From the NCBI RefSeq assembly GCF_019218755.1, contig NZ_JAHUWZ010000005.1:372001-436000 (forward strand): a stretch of DNA of 64,000 nucleotides. Reading direction: 5' to 3'. The stretch comes from Acidovorax sp. sif1233 (GTDB lineage Bacteria > Pseudomonadota > Gammaproteobacteria > Burkholderiales > Burkholderiaceae_C). A model generated the notes under the pieces. The model made no database searches. It was given only the letters and a program-made list of their open reading frames with translations, and was not told the DNA's origin. A program made the translations under genes and the position numbers. Of the stretch, positions 62,337 through 64,000 are shown in pieces; position 1 is the stretch's first letter; every line of letters starts with the position of its first letter.

Positions 62337-63713
62337 TCAGGACCGCGGGGGCGGCGGGGCCGTGCCCGGCTCGATCCCCGTCACCACACGCGCATACCGT
62401 GCAAAGCTCCAGTACGCCCAGGCCCAGTCGAGCAGCACCACCAGCCGGTTGCGGAAGCCGATCAGGAAATACACGTGCGCAAACAGCCAGAACAGCCAGG
62501 CAAAGTAGCCCGAGAACCGCACCGGCCCCGCGGGTGAGGTGAGGTCCACCACGGCGGAGTTGCGGCCGATGGTGGCGAGGTTGCCGTAGTCGCGGTAGCG
62601 AAACGCTTGCGTGGCCTGGCCGCGCAGGCGGCGCATGATGTTGGCGGCCGCCGCGCGGCCCATCTGCTTGGCGCCGGGCGAGACGCCGGGCACCGGCCGG
62701 GGAGGCTGGCCGGGCGCGTGGCTCTGGGCGGCGGCAAGGTCGCCGATCACGCTGATCTCCGGGTGGCCGGGCAGCGTGAGGTCGGGCGCCACGACCACGC
62801 GGCCCGCGCGGTCGGTGGTGCAGCCGGTGGCCTCGGCCAGATGGCGGCCCAGCGGGGAGGCCGCCACCCCGGCCGCCCAGATGATGCATTTGCTCTTGAT
62901 TTGATAGCTGACTGCGCTTGATGAGTCAGCGTCAGGGGGTGATTCAACCCTCAGGCCGTCACCGTCGATGGTGGTGACGCGGGCTTGCAGGCGCACTTCC
63001 ACGCCCAGTTTTTCCAGCTGCTCCCTGGCGCGCTGGCTCAGTGCTTCCGGCATGGCCTGCAGCACCCGCGTGCCGCCTTCGAGCAGGATGATCCTGGCGC
63101 TGGCCGGGTCGATGTGGCGGAATTCGCCCGGCAGCGTGTGGCGCGCGATCTCGGCCAGGGTGCCCGCCATCTCCACGCCGGTGGGCCCGGCGCCCACGAC
63201 CACGAAGTTGAGCCAGTCGGCGCGGCGGACGGGGTCGGGCTCCTTCTCGGCGGCCTCGAAGGCCAGCAGGATGCGGCGGCGGATCTCGAAGGCATCGTCC
63301 AGCGTCTTGAGCCCGGGCGCGTGCGTGGCCCACGCATCCTGGCCGAAGTAGCTGTGCGTGGCGCCGGCCGCGACGATGAGGTGGTCGTACGGCAGGGGGG
63401 CGGAGGGATGGGGGCCGTCCTTCAGATACACGGTGCGCGCCGCCACGTCGATGTGCGTGACCTCCCCGAGCAAGGTGGTGGCGTTGGGCTGCTGGCGGAA
63501 CAGGTGGCGGATGGGGGCCGCGATGGCGGGGGCCGACAGACCGGCGGTGGCCACCTGGTACAGCAGCGGCTGGAAGAGGTGGTGGTTGGTCTTGTCGACC
63601 AGGGTGATGTCCACGGCCGCGCCGCGCAGCGCCCGGGCGGCTTCCAGGCCGCCGAAGCCGCAGCCGATGATGACGACGCGGGGGCGGGACGAAGGGGTGG
63701 AGGCTGGGGTCAT
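62337..63713 (-). CDS. ndh: type II NADH:quinone oxidoreductase
   Basis: Encodes 458 aa from the ATG at 63713 (MTPASTPSSRPRVVIIGCGFGGLEAARAL). Two Rossmann sites GCGFGG (FAD) and GAGPTGVEMAG (NADH), QPLLYQVATAGLSAPAIAAPIRHLFR, and the quinone/anchor region FSGYFAWLFWLFAHVYFLIGFRNRLVVLLDW-type near the C-terminus. Single-subunit, non-proton-pumping dehydrogenase. Repeat R1 copy 9 inserts about 17 residues (SPPDADSSSAVSYQIKS) just before IIWAAGVAAS. Confidence 0.93.
   Translation of the reverse strand: MTPASTPSSRPRVVIIGCGFGGLEAARALRGAAVDITLVDKTNHHLFQPLLYQVATAGLSAPAIAAPIRHLFRQQPNATTLLGEVTHIDVAARTVYLKDGPHPSAPLPYDHLIVAAGATHSYFGQDAWATHAPGLKTLDDAFEIRRRILLAFEAAEKEPDPVRRADWLNFVVVGAGPTGVEMAGTLAEIARHTLPGEFRHIDPASARIILLEGGTRVLQAMPEALSQRAREQLEKLGVEVRLQARVTTIDGDGLRVESPPDADSSSAVSYQIKSKCIIWAAGVAASPLGRHLAEATGCTTDRAGRVVVAPDLTLPGHPEISVIGDLAAAQSHAPGQPPRPVPGVSPGAKQMGRAAAANIMRRLRGQATQAFRYRDYGNLATIGRNSAVVDLTSPAGPVRFSGYFAWLFWLFAHVYFLIGFRNRLVVLLDWAWAYWSFARYARVVTGIEPGTAPPPPRS
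62891..62939 (+). repeat. R1 dispersed hairpin repeat, copy 9, translated inside ndh
   Basis: On the plus strand TTGATTTGATAGCTGACTGC followed by GCTTGATGAGTCAGCGTCAG keeps the order AT box, TAGCTG, CGCTTGATG and GCGTCAGGGG of the intergenic copies. It is an in-frame segment of the ndh reading frame (minus strand) between the FAD-domain strand DGLRVE and IIWAAGV. Confidence 0.75.
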
Positions 63714-63745
63714 GCCCCCATTATTGGGGCACCGCCCGCGCCGCT

Positions 63746-64000
63746 TCAGGGAGGGCCCATGAACCCCATGTCCACCGGATAGTCGGGCCGGCCGGCGGCG
63801 GCGCCGAAGTGCGTGATGTTGGGCAGCACGCCGGCCATTTGGCTGTCGGCCACGCCAAACCACCTGGCCAGGGTGGCCGCGTACTGGTCCACCGAGGTGG
63901 TGGGCAGCAGGCGGCCCTGGCCCACGTGCCACTGGTCCTCGGGGGCCGCGGTGTTGGTGATGCTCACGGGCGGTGCGCTGCCGTAGAACGCCTTGCCCTT
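63746..64000 (-). CDS. DUF1501 domain-containing protein, C-terminal end (5' part outside window)
   Basis: The frame is open to the right edge, reading KGKAFYGSAPP at 64000 and ending DYPVDMGFMGPP; 84 codons seen. LLPTTSVDQYAATLARWFGV and MAGVLPNITHFG are typical of the DUF1501 family, exported proteins of alkaline-phosphatase-like fold often paired with DUF1800 proteins. Start and size cannot be seen. Confidence 0.82.
   Translation of the reverse strand, partial: KGKAFYGSAPPVSITNTAAPEDQWHVGQGRLLPTTSVDQYAATLARWFGVADSQMAGVLPNITHFGAAAGRPDYPVDMGFMGPP

Overview
The window reads as a contiguous chromosome segment of a high-GC betaproteobacterium of the family Comamonadaceae. The nearest fit is the Acidovorax/Paracidovorax/Diaphorobacter group, inferred from gene content (gatCAB divergent from mreBCD-mrdA, ilvE followed by a zf-CHCC protein and LPS genes) and from two families of dispersed repeats that I associate with this family. 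I saw no rRNA, tRNA, CRISPR array, complete insertion sequence or prophage.

Layout. 1-6.1 kb: a ketopantoate-reductase-like gene (cut by the left edge), an HpcH/HpaI aldolase, radA, a DUF4124 protein, a chemoreceptor and a small membrane protein. 6.1-10.5 kb: ilvE, a zinc-finger protein and three LPS/glycan genes (GT2, O-antigen ligase family, GT4), the first four tightly coupled. 10.7-20 kb: nitronate monooxygenase, a LysR regulator divergent from an MFS transporter, a two-component system, AmpG, an M48 peptidase and a diguanylate cyclase. 20-28.3 kb: a complete siderophore uptake locus (DUF2218 protein, ATPase, FecCD permease, lipoprotein esterase, binding protein, AraC regulator, TonB receptor) with a Fur-box-like site and no siderophore biosynthesis genes. 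28.3-32.7 kb: an accessory island with a 14-repeat Kelch protein bearing an IPTL-CTERM tail, flanked by 100-bp direct repeats of the 3' end of an MBL-fold hydrolase gene. 32.7-35 kb: a LysR regulator divergent from GST, tautomerase and NTF2-like genes. 35-39.4 kb: an orphan GspE/PilB ATPase, exonuclease III divergent from pyrE, and a second DUF4124 protein. 39.4-47.7 kb: gatCAB divergent from mreBCD-mrdA. 47.8-53.7 kb: DMT exporter, DcaP-like porin, amino-acid ABC transporter and a TSUP permease. 54-58 kb: amtB with a recognisable NtrC site and sigma-54 promoter, small genes and a GMC oxidoreductase. 58.3-62.2 kb: a four-gene MCE/Mla-type lipid transport operon. 62.3-64 kb: type II NADH dehydrogenase and the end of a DUF1501 gene.

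The strongest unexplained structure lies outside the genes. Repeat family R2 is a large GC-rich imperfect hairpin; nine loci were found and every one sits directly after a stop codon, in the same orientation relative to that gene. Repeat family R1 is an AT-rich box plus an 8-bp-stem hairpin; nine copies were found, of which one is translated inside ndh, one is translated inside the signal peptide of a lipoprotein, and one supplies the ampG stop codon. Together with the Kelch island these are the best candidates for undescribed biology here. All calls come from reading the sequence; no database search or folding program was run.
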